Shown: positions 35,856 to 47,500 of the stretch, one piece after another
Numbering within the stretch: position 1 is the first letter of the stretch
Layout of the letters: every line of letters starts with the position of its first letter
Source of the DNA: Nemertoderma westbladi
Lineage: Eukaryota > Xenacoelomorpha > Nemertodermatida > Nemertodermatidae
Reading direction: 5' to 3'
Assembly: GCA_032718475.1 (NCBI GenBank)
Contig: JAUCBJ010001214.1
Coordinates: 43,501-107,500 of the forward strand
Length of the DNA: 64,000 nucleotides
Notes under the pieces: generated by a model
Seen by the model: the letters and a program-made list of their open reading frames with translations, nothing else
The model's database searches: none
What the model was told of the DNA's origin: nothing
Translations under genes and position numbers: made by a program

Positions 35856-37476
35856 GTCTTTTAACAGCTGGGGGCAAATCAGGCAATTTACGACGGTAAT
35901 ATGTTTTTCTACGCCTACTTAGATGAGATCTATCTCCTCCGCCTTCAGGGTCGGTAGTATCGCCTTCTTCCGATGATGTGTACCCCTGGCGCTTGGGAGT
36001 AGATTTTCTCATCAGCTGCATTTGATTAGCAGTAAACTGTTTATTTATACTGTCTTGCGTCTCTTGCAGCTTTTCCAACTCCAATTGGATAGTCGCCTCA
36101 GACGCTCTCCGTTCTGCTTCTGCCACTGTTGCCTTTCTTTCGGCTTCCGCCGTTTTTCTTTCTTCTTCTGCTTCTGCCGCTTTTGCCTTTCTTTCGGCTT
36201 CCGCCGCTTTTCTTTCTTCTTCTGCTTCTGCCGCTTTTGCCTTTCTTTCGGCTTCTGCTTCTTTTCTTTCTGCTTCTGCTTCCGCCGCCGCTGCTGCTGC
36301 TACCTTTCTTCTCTCTATCAGTTCTTTCTTTACTTGTTCTTCTCGGACTCTAATGAGGCGGAGTTTTTCATCACATTCAGCTTGGTTTGCAGCTAACATT
36401 TCGGCATCGATTGAGTCCAATATAAGCTTGGTTCCTTCACTATTAGGGGAAAGTCCATGCAGCCGTCTCCTCAACTCTTCGTCTCCTAGGAATCGCTGAT
36501 AGTCGGACAAATAAATGTCGATAGCGTCTCTAGTTCGCGGTTTCTCGGCGGCCTCTTCGCTTTCTGCTTGAGAAAGGGTGACATCAGTTTGTTCTTCACA
36601 AGTTGATCTCTCAGCCAGCTGGGATTTCCACGTGGCCGTTTCCTGTACTTTGAGATCTACCCGATGTAGCCAAGTTTTGACAGCAACCTGCAGCGACGTG
36701 TCCTGTCTTCTTTTGGAAGTTTCCTCAAAGGCTGAGAGGATTAGTCGAATGCGTAGGGTTCTTTCACGTACTTGGTATAGCAGCTCTTCCTGCTCTTGAG
36801 GTCCTTGAAGTTGTCGAAACAGTTGTTCTTCCAAGCGCTCCAAGGAGCCGAAGAATCCCTGCACATATCCTGCTGCCGACCTCTTCCAAACAGCTGGATC
36901 CATTGTATCTTTTGCCACTCCCATCCTGTGTATATCTTCCCAAGTAGCCTCGGACATATCAAACGGAAGTCCGAGTCCGGGAAAGTTCCATTGTGATTCA
37001 ACAATAGATATCAATTCTTCCCTGGCGTATCCCGCGTAATTATCTTGGGTCGCTCGCTTATTCTTCGCCCAGTCGGCTTGATGTTCCTCCACCGCAATGA
37101 ATATCGTAGTTAGCACTGCAGCGGGAAGGGTAAGAAGGGGGTCCGAGTAGACTGTAGCAGCCATCTGCACTCCATGTTCGGGAGTCAGCTCTACAGTATC
37201 CGAACTGCTGGAGCTATCGGGTCGCTGGGAAGTAGGTTCTTGACCAAGATGTTGCTGCGATAAGACAACTGCCTCTTGGTCCCGTTTTACCTGTGCCCGA
37301 GTGCCTATGATGGACCTATGGTGGATTAGCCTAGGGTCTGATACTACTGGAGGGATGACCTTTTTTACAGTATGAGGTGAGCCGAACTCCTCTCTTATTC
37401 GCTCCACACTCCTATCTGAATCACAGATAGTTGTATCGATCAGACTGTCCGACAGGTTTTTCTGAGTGTCAGACAT
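35836..37476 (-). pseudogene. gag: BEL/Pao gag N-terminal part, copy C
   Basis: 546 codons from MSDTQKNLSD, parallel to gag of copy A until PPAVKRQQ. A 1-bp deletion then shifts it to an early stop at 35836. The Ala/Glu/Lys/Arg helix (about residues 395-460) is longer than in copy A, with an extra EAERKAKAAEAEEERK-type block. The remainder of gag continues in the pol frame (35855 downward). Confidence 0.85.
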
Positions 37477-39729
37477 GTTTAGTTATACAGTTGAATGTCT
37501 ACTACTATAGTTTCAGTTAAAGCAAGTCTAGTAATTCAGTATGACCGCAAGCCTAGCGATTTATTACCGGTACCGTTACCCAGTGTAACGTGATATATAC
37601 ACAATATATTAGAATACCGGTATGCTGATAATATATAAGTGTTATTACAGACTAGATGTGTCACAGAGTACCGGTATAATTTTAGCACAAATATATATAT
37701 ATATAGTAGGCCTATAATGAATACCGGTATACAGCTTACACTTATAGTATATAAGTATAATTCTGGACTAGAATTAATTACAGAGTACCGGTATGATTTC
37801 AGCTCAAATTTATAGAAATAAATATAATAAGCCTATGGTAAGTACCGGTATGTCAATTATTTTTAGAATAATTGAATTTCTGAATATTTTGGGGTTACTT
37901 CGTTACTTTAACTTACTTTATTACCGTTATTTAAGCAGTAGTCCAACTGACAGTGAGACCTAGTTGTTGTATGGCAGGCCTACTATTTATAAATCGTTTG
38001 AGTTGATTTATAATAGATATATACCCGTTTAAAAAGGGGTTTTGACAATATTTGAAATAAATTTTATTATTTCTGGGGAAGTCACTACACAGAAGCTGAG
38101 CGCTCTCAGTGAAGTGTTATTTATTTGACACTAAAACTGATAATTCTAATTTACCTAAGTTACTTAATACTACAAATTACTTACGATACGGGTGAGATCA
38201 ATTCTCTAATTAAACACAACAAAATATTACGTACGAAATTTTTAGGGTAATTTTACAGGAAGTCTACAAACCAGTCCAACAAAGGGTTAGATTTCTGGCT
38301 ATTACAAAGGACAGGGTACTACGGTATTTAAATAATAAGTAGTAGTAAATATATTGTACTGTCCAGATAGGAAAATACCACCGCCTGACGACCTATAACC
38401 GTATCGCTATAGGTACTACGTTATGTATCACGGATTGTTCCTACCCAGAAGCTAATAGAGCTAACGAATGTGCCTATCAACCACTTTACAACACAAATAT
38501 ACTGCCTACACTAATTACTTCGGAAGGCACTGTACACTAAACCCTAAATTAGGTACAAGTACCGGTATAACAAATAATCAGTAGTTAAATATACTTGAAC
38601 AGTTAAAAGAACCACGGCATCTGCTGGAGTGACCGAAGCACAAAGTCGTCAGTCTTTACCTACGCCAAGCAGCCCTGATGTAGTACCGGGGTTAGTTTAA
38701 CTATAACGGTATGTATAACAAGCACAATTACTGTAGGAATAAACTTGGGGACATGAATGTTGCGAATAATCGCATAAACTCTGAATAATAAATATTACGC
38801 TACCCGTACAGAATACTCAAACAAATACAAACCAAACGCTGGCAGACTACTATTAAGCCTAAACAAACTACTGTATGTGCAGATTCTGAAACTGTTAGTT
38901 AGTATGCGTGCTAACACGGTAGTACGACTTACTCTTTAAGAGGGGATTGACCTTACCGCTTATGGCTGCCCCAACTTACTAACGGCACTTGATCAGACCA
39001 ACTCTACACACGCAGCAATCCCTTCAGACCCAAAAATAGCTAGACAACAATCCAGCCTACAAATATTTGAGTAATAACTATTACAGTACCTGAACAGACC
39101 ACACAAACAAACACAGGCTAAAACACTGGCAGACTACGATCAAGCCTAAATAAACTACAGTATATGCAGACTCTGAAACTGTTAGTTAGTATGCGTTCTA
39201 ACACGGTAGTACGACTTATTCTTTAAGAGGGGATTGACCTTACAGTTATGACTGCCCCAACTTACTTAACGGCACTTTATCAGACAAACTCTACACACGC
39301 CGTAATCTCTCCAAACCCAACCACAGTCAGACAGCAGCTCAGCCTACAATTATCTGAACAATCTGAGCAGACTTACACGTCTTCAGCTCAATATTAACTT
39401 ACTAGTAAATAAAACTGACAGAAATAAGTAAGCTCCAAAAGAAACAAGGGGTGTACAGTCCCTAATCTCTTAAACAGCCTACCGGTATACAATAATCAAA
39501 ATCGAATAATACTAAATGTACTTGTACAGCAGTACCGGTACCGGTGATGACAGTTAGGCCTACTGACCTACAAAGTTCAGTTTTACCGGTCACTACGGTA
39601 TTTTGCAACCTTATTGCCTACTGCAATAAGATTTTAAACTGTTACTGTTCGACAGAACAGTATTAAGCTGTATTTAATGCCTACACTTGCAACCTTATTG
39701 CCTACTGCAATAAGATTATAAACTGTTAC
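37477..39729 (-). other. 5' leader of copy C
   Basis: 2.25 kb, homologous to 21667-23923. It keeps the palindrome series and the duplication of about 288 bp, and has only about one 38-bp unit. Next to the LTR a piece of about 85 bp is duplicated (hairpin copies at 39610-39630 and 39694-39714). The first copy includes the first bases of the LTR end (TGTTCG), as expected from a faulty strand-transfer event (inference). Confidence 0.72.
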
Positions 39730-40956
39730 TGTTCGCGCTTTTGAAGACCTTTAGCAGTTTAACCTGCCAAAATTTATATGTCTTTTAGTTAATTAAAACC
39801 ACTTTAGCATACGACAATAATTTATGCTAATACGCAAAACATTAGCCGAAGTCAGCCCATGCGCGATCATTCACCCGATGGATCTACACCCGGGAGACTG
39901 AATTCGGATGCTTGAATTGTATTATTACAGTGTAAGGTTGCAGTGTATACCTAATGTATTATTCGATAGATCGTTAATAATTAATCTCTGACAGATATTA
40001 TTGGCTTTCGGGAAATATTAACAGTTCCTTTAGGACGTGGCGCTTTATCTATTTAAACAGAACTAAGACTTATACTAAAACGCAACGATACTGCTTATGA
40101 TTAAAGTATAAAGCGTATTCTTTAGGAAATACTTTGTTACCAATCACGATCATACACACTATTCTGCCGACAGTCAGTACATTTGATCACACATAAAGAG
40201 AGCAGTAATTGACTCACGTAGGGTCTGCTAAATAACATTGGATTCAATACACACCACATTAATATAAATCGCAATTGTTATGTATAGCCGGTCTCTCTAA
40301 CCTGTAGTGTTATCAAGAAAATTGGGAATTGGGTGATTTATCCGTATTATCCAAATAGCAATATTTCCATCAACAAATAGGTACAATTAATAACTGACGG
40401 TAAAATAACAGTACAAGCAATATGATTAATGCAGTTAAGATTGATTAAATTGATCGGTAGTTAGGTAACAGTTTATACTTTCGATAATTCAAGCAGTTTA
40501 CTATAGTTCTTACTAAAAGGCCGGTGTTTCTGGCTTAGACAGCAATAACAACAAAGTATCAAGAAAAAACAGTAAGACTGAACACTCTCCTTATGATCGA
40601 CTAAAAAGCTACACGTCGACAGGAAAAATCGCTCTGATTGGCTCAAGCCAAACAAAGAACCTTGCATCTAATGGCTGTTTCCATGTCAGCAACCAGCTGC
40701 TAGATGTCGTAATATGAATTATCACGGCTAAGCTATGAAAGGTAGTTGGTGCATTGCAGGTTTTTTGCCTTACCATGTCCACTAAAACACGTATATAGCA
40801 GAATTATTTTTATGTCCGTTAAAACACCTGTAAAGGTACCTTGCGGGCGAGGGGAATATATATACAGTCAGAAAACCTTTTTAGAGTATTCCAGCGCCTG
40901 GGGGGGAACTGGCCAGCAAAGGCAAACGTATCAGTTATCCCACAAAAGCTTTTACA
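39730..40956 (-). repeat. 5' LTR of copy C
   Basis: 1227 bp with the same termini as the LTRs of copy A. The half towards the leader aligns well with copy A. The 5' (U3) part, about 40530-40880, is largely unrelated to the matching part of copy A. No partner LTR is visible, since the 3' end is lost at the array. Confidence 0.85.
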
Positions 40957-41072
40957 GTTGCTAGGTACCCAGTTTAAAACCAATCAGGAAATAGTGATTC
41001 AAGTAATTTTAACGGCTCCTCAAGACTAATGCTTTCTATGGAGTTGGCCTCCATGGGCCACCTATGTTTTTA
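40957..41072. other. Flank between LTR and small transposon
   Basis: Short unique sequence. It contains one TGGCCTCCATGG motif of the kind repeated near 41625-41715. No gene is seen. Confidence 0.4.
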
Positions 41073-41154
41073 TACATTTATTATAGGAAGGGATCTTGGG
41101 GTCTATAAAATGGCAGCTGGCTTTGAAGTTAATACTCCATATCTCAAGAACCTG

Positions 41155-41207
41155 TGGCCTAGTGGTTGTAGTCTCGGCTTCCACCTCGAGGTCCCAGGTT
41201 CGAATCC
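41155..41207 (+). other. tRNA-like A and B boxes (SINE-like core)
   Basis: TGGCCTAGTGG (41155-41165) matches a Pol III A box and GGTTCGAATCC (41197-41207) a B box, at normal tRNA spacing. The acceptor and T stems do not pair, so this is a degenerate tRNA-derived sequence and not a functional tRNA. Confidence 0.7.
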
Positions 41208-41218
41208 GACACCACGCT

Positions 41219-41242
41219 GTTTCGACCCAGTAAGGTCGAAAC
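41219..41242. other. Perfect 9-bp hairpin inside the small transposon
   Basis: GTTTCGACC, the loop CAGTAA and GGTCGAAAC lie 11 bp after the B box. It could be a structured part of a Pol III transcript. Confidence 0.7.
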
Positions 41243-41448
41243 GCGTACGTGGTTTGGAGAGATATGAGATATTAATTTCGAGAAAAAATTACGCGATTCC
41301 TAAATTTGTACACTACCCGGTTAAAAAGTACGCAAGTGATGGGATTAGTCCTACAATTGCGCCAATAAAAGATAAGTTATTTTCGGTAAAATAAATAAAC
41401 TTATCATTCGAGGTTAAGACCCCAAGATCCCTTCCTATAATAAATGTA

Positions 41449-42854
41449 TAATAACAAACACCTCGAAAAATACAGCTTGCCAACACATTGTTACTATGTA
41501 CCTATGTTTTTGTAATATGTAACACTGGCCCGTGAGTGCCAATACAATTTATTACTACAGTATTAATTATTTTACTTGTTTATTATTTGAACCGTGGAAG
41601 CTAAGTAGGCCTATATTTTTATAGGTGGCCTCCATGGTCCACGAATGACTTAATTATAAGTGTGGACCATGGGTGCCACATATATTTTTTCAGTTGGCCT
41701 CCATGAGCCACCATAGATGTGTCCTCGTAAGTCTACATGTTGTAGTCCTGTGAGTTACTGTACATTAGGCCCTACGCCTAAATACTGTAGATACTTCATA
41801 CTTGAATTTGAATGAAGTTAGGACAATTGCGACACGGACAATTGCGACGCGATCATAAATATAACTATTTACATTATTGTGTGCAAAGTATAACTTTGCA
41901 GCGTTATGACCTGAGTTTATTTATGTACCGAGCGAGCGCAGCGAGGGAGGTTTACATAAATAAACAAGGGTCTTTAACGCTGAAAAGTGAAAAGAAAGAA
42001 GAGTGAAAAGAAAAGTTGTATCTAGACAAGTTTTTTCAAAATTATAAAAGAAACATTTTTAGTCAAATTTTGTTTGTTTTTCTTTTAATTCCTTTAATTC
42101 TTTTAATTTCTTTTAATTGGGGGCTGCCGCCCCCAAACCCCCGCTTCTTTTTTTTATCGCCCCCAGACCCCGGCATTTCCCTGAGTGCCCGTGGTGAAAG
42201 ACTTAAGACCACTTTGAAATAATTAATTCATGTTTGAATCATCAGATAATAAATTGATTAAGCCTAAAGTAGGAGCTGTATTGAATGTTAACCACTTTAA
42301 TATATAAATTACTACAATATTATATAATTCAACAAAATCCTATTAAAAATATTGCAAGTAACCAGGAAATTTAATATGTAGTGTGTATAATATCTATATA
42401 GTATGTATAGTAGTAATATGTATATCAATATGTAATGCTGAACACAGAATACAGGTCGACGCATGTCGATTTCACCCTGGAGATGTATAATTTTGATTGC
42501 AACAATAATATTCATCCCCATCTGCTACAATTTGAAGAAGACTATTACATAATAATACCTATAATTAAAACAATTAATTATTATAATTCTATAGTTAATA
42601 AAAACAGTATATCATTCCGGGGATGGAATTTATAGGTCATCTAATATAATTAATTGTTTAAAGATTAGCAAACAATACGATGTAATTGCATTGATAAAAC
42701 CCATAAATAAAACTTGGATATAAAATGTAAAATCGGGATGCAAAAGATCACTTTCTGAGCTACGAAAGGAAAATTGGATACAACTTATCTGGATACAAGC
42801 GGTCCGTTTACCTTACAAAATGAAAAATACGAATGTGCGAAGTTAAGAACAGTC
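41449..42854. other. Intergenic AT-rich region with inverted-repeat motifs
   Basis: No supported gene. It holds several TGGCCTCCATGGTCCA-type motifs in both orientations (41625-41715), a hairpin with 13-bp arms around a GC-rich loop (41915-41965), and a GC-rich hairpin GGGGGC-TGCC-GCCCCC (42119-42134) followed by C-runs, which stands out against the AT-rich surroundings. Confidence 0.5.
41915..41965. other. Inverted repeat with GC-rich loop
   Basis: GTTTATTTATGTA (41915-41927) and TACATAAATAAAC (41953-41965) are perfect complements around a 25-nt loop rich in GCGAG. Confidence 0.7.
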
Positions 42855-42921
42855 GGGGGGGGAAGTGTCCGCGGGGGGGAAGTGTCTGGGGGGGAAGTTT
42901 CCGGGGGGGAAGTGTCCGAAC
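42855..42921. repeat. G-rich short tandem repeat
   Basis: Four units with a G-run followed by GAAGTGTCCG or a close variant. It is a short tract with no further context. Confidence 0.7.
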
Positions 42922-42978
42922 ACCATTTACATACAGTATGTAGCTAGTTCCGTCACTTCAAACTAGACGCACGCATTG

Positions 42979-43168
42979 GGCCGCGTTCACACTACCGAGT
43001 CAAAGTCAAAGTCAAAAGAAAATAAATATAGCTAGCTAGCAATAATAAATAATAATACATTATATAGGCCTAATATAATACATAATGGCGTTCTAGAAAA
43101 AATTAATTTCTTGTTATTTTTTTTATATTTTGTCTTTTGACTTTGACTCGGTAAGTGTGAACGCGGCC
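42979..43168. mobile_element. 190-bp MITE with GGCCGCGTTCACACT ends
   Basis: Imperfect terminal inverted repeats of about 32 bp: GGCCGCGTTCACACTACCGA at the left, and the complement of TCGGTAAGTGTGAACGCGGCC at the right, followed inward by AGTCAAAGTCAAA. No target duplication is evident and there is no coding sequence. Confidence 0.75.
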
Positions 43169-43304
43169 TTATTCAAACACGTGCTGCTTTATTGAATAAA
43201 AGAGGCACGCATTAATATAAATGGAAATAATATATTCTGGAATACGGTAATTTAACTTGTTTCCATGTTGTTGATTACTTTGCACGTTGCGTCCTATAGG
43301 CCGC

Positions 43305-43333
43305 AACGCTGCAAAGTAGTACTTTGCAGCGTT
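43305..43333. other. Perfect 14-bp palindrome (TACTTTGCAGCGTT family)
   Basis: AACGCTGCAAAGTA, one base and TACTTTGCAGCGTT. A further imperfect arm (ACTTTGCACGTTGCG, about 43277-43291) can pair with the left arm, so two hairpins compete. A related motif lies at 41883-41907. Confidence 0.7.
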
Positions 43334-43466
43334 ACGAGTAATGTAATTTTTACATTAATTTATACAGCAATTAATTTAATTTGTGTAGTTTCTATCACTT
43401 ATGATATATATGCAATCATTTCGTAATGTTACAATTTTGGAATAAAACAAAATACATACTTGTTGC

Positions 43467-43828
43467 AAAGTACTTTATTCCAAAACTGTAACTTTACTCA
43501 ACGCCGTTAGTATTAACAGCGAGTTGTTATTTAGCACTTTACAACTTTCGAGGACATTACAGCATTGTATTGCCCTGTACATTTAGTATTGTATTTGGTG
43601 TTATTGTTTACCTGGTAACCCATGACGGCGTTAAGTAATGTCCCCATAGTGGACATTACTTAACGCCGCGAAGGGTTACCACATAAACAATAACACCAAA
43701 TACAATACTAAATGTACAGGTCAATACAATGTTGTAATGTCCTCTAAAGTTGTAAAGTGCTAAATAACAACTCGCTGTTAATACTAACGGCGTTGAACAA
43801 TGTTACAATTTTGGAATAAAGTACTTTA
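43467..43828. mobile_element. 362-bp near-perfect palindrome (snap-back MITE)
   Basis: The two arms, about 43467-43643 and 43652-43828, are inverted copies with few differences, centred on GTCCCCATAGTGGAC. The outer ends share AAAGTACTTTATTCCAAAA. A TGTTACAATTTTGGAATAAA direct copy lies just outside the left arm (about 43428). It looks like a foldback element. Confidence 0.8.
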
Positions 43829-44511
43829 ACAGTGTTCTGATCCTCGTGGCTTTATTTTCACTCACTCACTAACGTTTGTTCGTGTAACAAAGCACTCAGA
43901 CTCAGATCGTCACACTGTAAAGTGCTACTTTACACACAGGTATGTAAATAGTTAAAAAAATTATTCTTTAATAAAATGCTTATTTGTTGTATATCTTACT
44001 AAAATAATAATAATATTTAATAAATATATTAAAATCTTTTTAGCAAATTTCCGAATGCACAAAATCTAATGTTTAATTAATTCATTGTTTGGCGTTAAGA
44101 TGGTATTTTTCCCATTAAACTAAATGAAATTAGTTGATTACCAATAATTTGTTGTTTCATAAAGAATACGAAATTGTGTAAAATAAGGAATGGTATATTA
44201 ATTGGAATTCTGTGTTGACGCCCTTATACTGACTTACCGACCTATGACGACATCTGTTAATAAATCATAAACTAAATTGTCACATTGTCGTTATTTACAG
44301 GCTAAATCGGTATTTTTATATCCCGTAAACTCCGGTAAATACAAAGCTTCGGAAACTTACAAATAATATATTATGATATCTACGTTTGTAAAGAAGCGCG
44401 GCCTGGATTGCTGGAGTTTGTGTCGAACAGATGTCAATGACTCACTGTCTATTGATGGGTGTCGGAGTTACCAGACGGAAACTACCAAAGTGAAACCCAG
44501 TCAACCGCTAA
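43829..44511. other. AT-rich region, nothing recognised
   Basis: I see no ORF, RNA or repeat signal that I can support. Confidence 0.4.
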
Positions 44512-47500
44512 CAGACAGTTCATAAAGGTTAATAACCGGACAGTTGAAAAAGGTTAGTAACCGGACAGTTGACAAAGGTTAGTAACCGGACAGTTGACAA
44601 AGGTTAACCGGGCAGTTGACAAAGGTTAGTAACCGGACAGTTGTTGACAGAGGTTTGTGACTGAACAGTTCACAAAGGTTAGTAACCGGACAGTTGACAA
44701 AGGTTAGTAAACGGACTGTTTACAAAGGATAGTAACCGGACAGTTCACAAAGGTTAGTAACCGGACAGTTGACAAAGGTTAGTAACCGGACAGTTGTTGA
44801 CAGAGGTTTGTAACCGAACAGTTCACAAAGGTTAGTAACCGGACAGTTGACAAAGGTTACTACCGGACAGTGGTTGACAGAGGTCAGTAACCGAACAGTT
44901 CACAAAGGTTAGTAACCGGACAGTTGACAAAGGATAGTAAACGGACTGTTTACAAAGGATAGTAACCGGACAGTTCACAAAGGATAGTAACCGGACAGTT
45001 GACAAAGGTTGGTAACCGGACAGTTGTTGACAGAGGTTTGTAACTGAACAGTTCACTAAGGTTAGTAACCGGACAGTTCACAAAGGTTAGTAAACAGACA
45101 GTTTACAAAGGATAGTAACCGGACAGTTCACAAAGGTTAGTAACCGGACAGTTGACAAAGGTTAGTAACCGGACAGTTGTTGTCAGAGGTTTGTAACCGA
45201 ACAGTTCACAAAGGTTAGTAACCGGACAGTTGACAAAGGTTACTACCGGACAGTGGTTGACAGAGGTCAGTAACCGAACAGTTCACAAAGGTTAGTAACC
45301 GGACAGTTGACAAAGGTTAGTTACCGCACAGTTGACAAAGGTTACTAACCGGACAGTGGTTGACAGAGGTCAGTAACCGAACAGTTCACAAAGGTTAGTA
45401 ACCGGACAGTTGACAAAGGTTAGTAACCGGAGAAGTTGACAAAGGTTAGTTACCGGACAGTTGACAAAGGTTACTAACCGGACAGTGGTTGACAGAGGTC
45501 AGTAACCGAACAGTTCACAAAGGTTATTAACCGGACAGTTGACAAAGGTTAGTAACCGGACAGTTCACAAAGGTTAGTAAACGGACAGTTCACAAAGGAT
45601 AGTAACCGGAAAGTTCACAAAGGTTAGTAACCGGACAGTTGACAAAGGTTAGTAACCGGATAGTTGTTGACAGAGCTTTGTAACCGAACAGTTCACAAAG
45701 GTTAGTAACCGGACAGTTGACAAAGGTTAGTAACCGGACAGTTGACAAAGGTTAGTAACCGGACAGTTGACAAAGGTTAGTAACCGGACAGTTGTTGACA
45801 GAGGTTTGTAACTGAACAGTTCACTAAGGTTAGTAACAGGACAGTTGACAAAGGTTAGTAAGCAGACAGTTTACAAAGGATAGTAACCGGACAGTTCACA
45901 AAGGTTAGTAACCGGACAGTTGACAAAGGTTAGTAACCGGACAGTTGTTGACAGAGCTTTGTAACCGAACAGTTCACAAAGGTTAGTAACCGGACAGTTG
46001 ACAAAGGTTACTAACCGGACAGTGGTTGACAGAGGTCAGTAACCGAACAGTTCACAAAAGTTAGTAACCGGACAGTTGACAAAGGTTAGTTACCGGACAG
46101 TTTACAAAAGTTACTAACCGGACAGTGGTTGACAGAGGTCAGTAACCGAACAGTTCACAAAGGTTAGTAACCGGACAGTTGACAAAGGTTAGTAACCGGA
46201 CAGTTGACAAAGGTTAGTTACCGGACAGTTGACAAAGGTTACTAACCGGACAGTGGTTGGCAGAGGTCAGTAACCGAACAGTTCACAAAGGTTAGTAACC
46301 GGACAGTTGACAAAGGTTAGTAACCGGACAGTTCACAAAGGTTAGAAACAGGACAGTTGACAAAGGTTAGTTACCAGACAGATCACGAAGGTTAGTAACC
46401 GGACAGTTGACAAAGGTTAGTAAACGGACAGTTCACAAAGGATAGTAACCGGAAAGTTCACAAAGGTTAGTAACCGGACAGTTGACAAAGGTTAGTAACC
46501 GGACAGTTGTTGACAGAGGTTTGTAACTGAACAGTTCACAAAGGTTAGTAACCGGACAGTTGACGAAGGTTAGTAAACGGACAGTTCACAAAGGATGGTA
46601 ACCGGACAGTTCACAAAGGATAGTAACCGGACAGTTCACAAAGGTTAGTAACCGGACAGTTGACAAAGGATAGTAACCGGACAGTTGTTGACAGAGTTTA
46701 GTAACCGGACAGTTGTTGACAGAGCTTTGTAACCGGACAGTTCACAAAGGTTAGTAACCGGACAGTTGACAAAGGTTACTAACCGGACAGTGGTTGACAG
46801 AGGTCAGTAACCGAACAGTTCACAAAAGGTAGTAACCGGACAGTTGACAAAGGTTAGTTACCGGACAGTTTACAAAAGTTACTAACCGGACAGTGGTTGA
46901 CAGAGGTCAGTAACCGAACAGTTCACAAAGGTTAGTAACCGGACAGTTGACAAAGGTTAGTAACCGGACAGTTGACAAAGGTTAGTTACCGGACAGTTGA
47001 CAAAGGTTACTAACCGGACAGTGGTTGGCAGAGGTCAGTAACCGAACAGTTCACAAAGGTTAGTAACCGGACAGTTGACAAAGGTTAGTAACCGGACAGT
47101 TCACAAAGGTTAGAAACAGGACAGTTGACAAAGGTTAGTTACCAGACAGATCACAAAGGTTAGTAACCGGACAGTTGACAAAGGTTAGTAAACGGACAGT
47201 TCACAAAGGATAGTAACCGGAAAGTTCACAAAGGTTAGTAACCGGACAGTTGACAAAGGTTAGTAACCGGACAGTTGTTGACAGAGGTTTGTAACTGAAC
47301 AGTTCACAAAGGTTAGTAACCGGACATTTGACAAAGGTTAGTAAACAGACAGTTTACAAAGGATAGGTAACCGGACAGTTCACAAAGGTTAGTAACCGGA
47401 CAGTTGACAAAGGTTAGTAACCGGACAGTTGTTGACAGAGCTTTGTAACCGAACAGTTCACAAAGGTTAGTAACCGGACAGTTGACAAAGGTTACTAACC

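Larger units (their letters stand above)
29870..40956 (-). mobile_element. BEL/Pao retrotransposon copy C, 3' truncated at the minisatellite
   Basis: On the minus strand: 5' LTR (40956-39730), leader, gag, and pol to the end of the integrase core. Sequence then changes to the 42-bp array at about 29870. The pol C-terminus, spacer, ORF3 and 3' LTR are missing. Gag-pol is the most complete in the window, with a single frameshift near 35855. Confidence 0.9.
41073..41448. mobile_element. 376-bp small transposon with 32-bp TIRs and tRNA-like core
   Basis: Perfect 32-bp terminal inverted repeats (41073-41104 and 41417-41448, starting TACATTTATTATAGG) are flanked by TA on both sides, as in Tc1/mariner-type insertions. 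It has no transposase and is therefore a MITE. The interior holds a tRNA-like Pol III promoter and a strong hairpin, annotated separately. Confidence 0.8.

Noticed and set aside
41155-41207. Functional tRNA gene
   Set aside because: The A and B boxes are good, but the acceptor and T stems do not pair.
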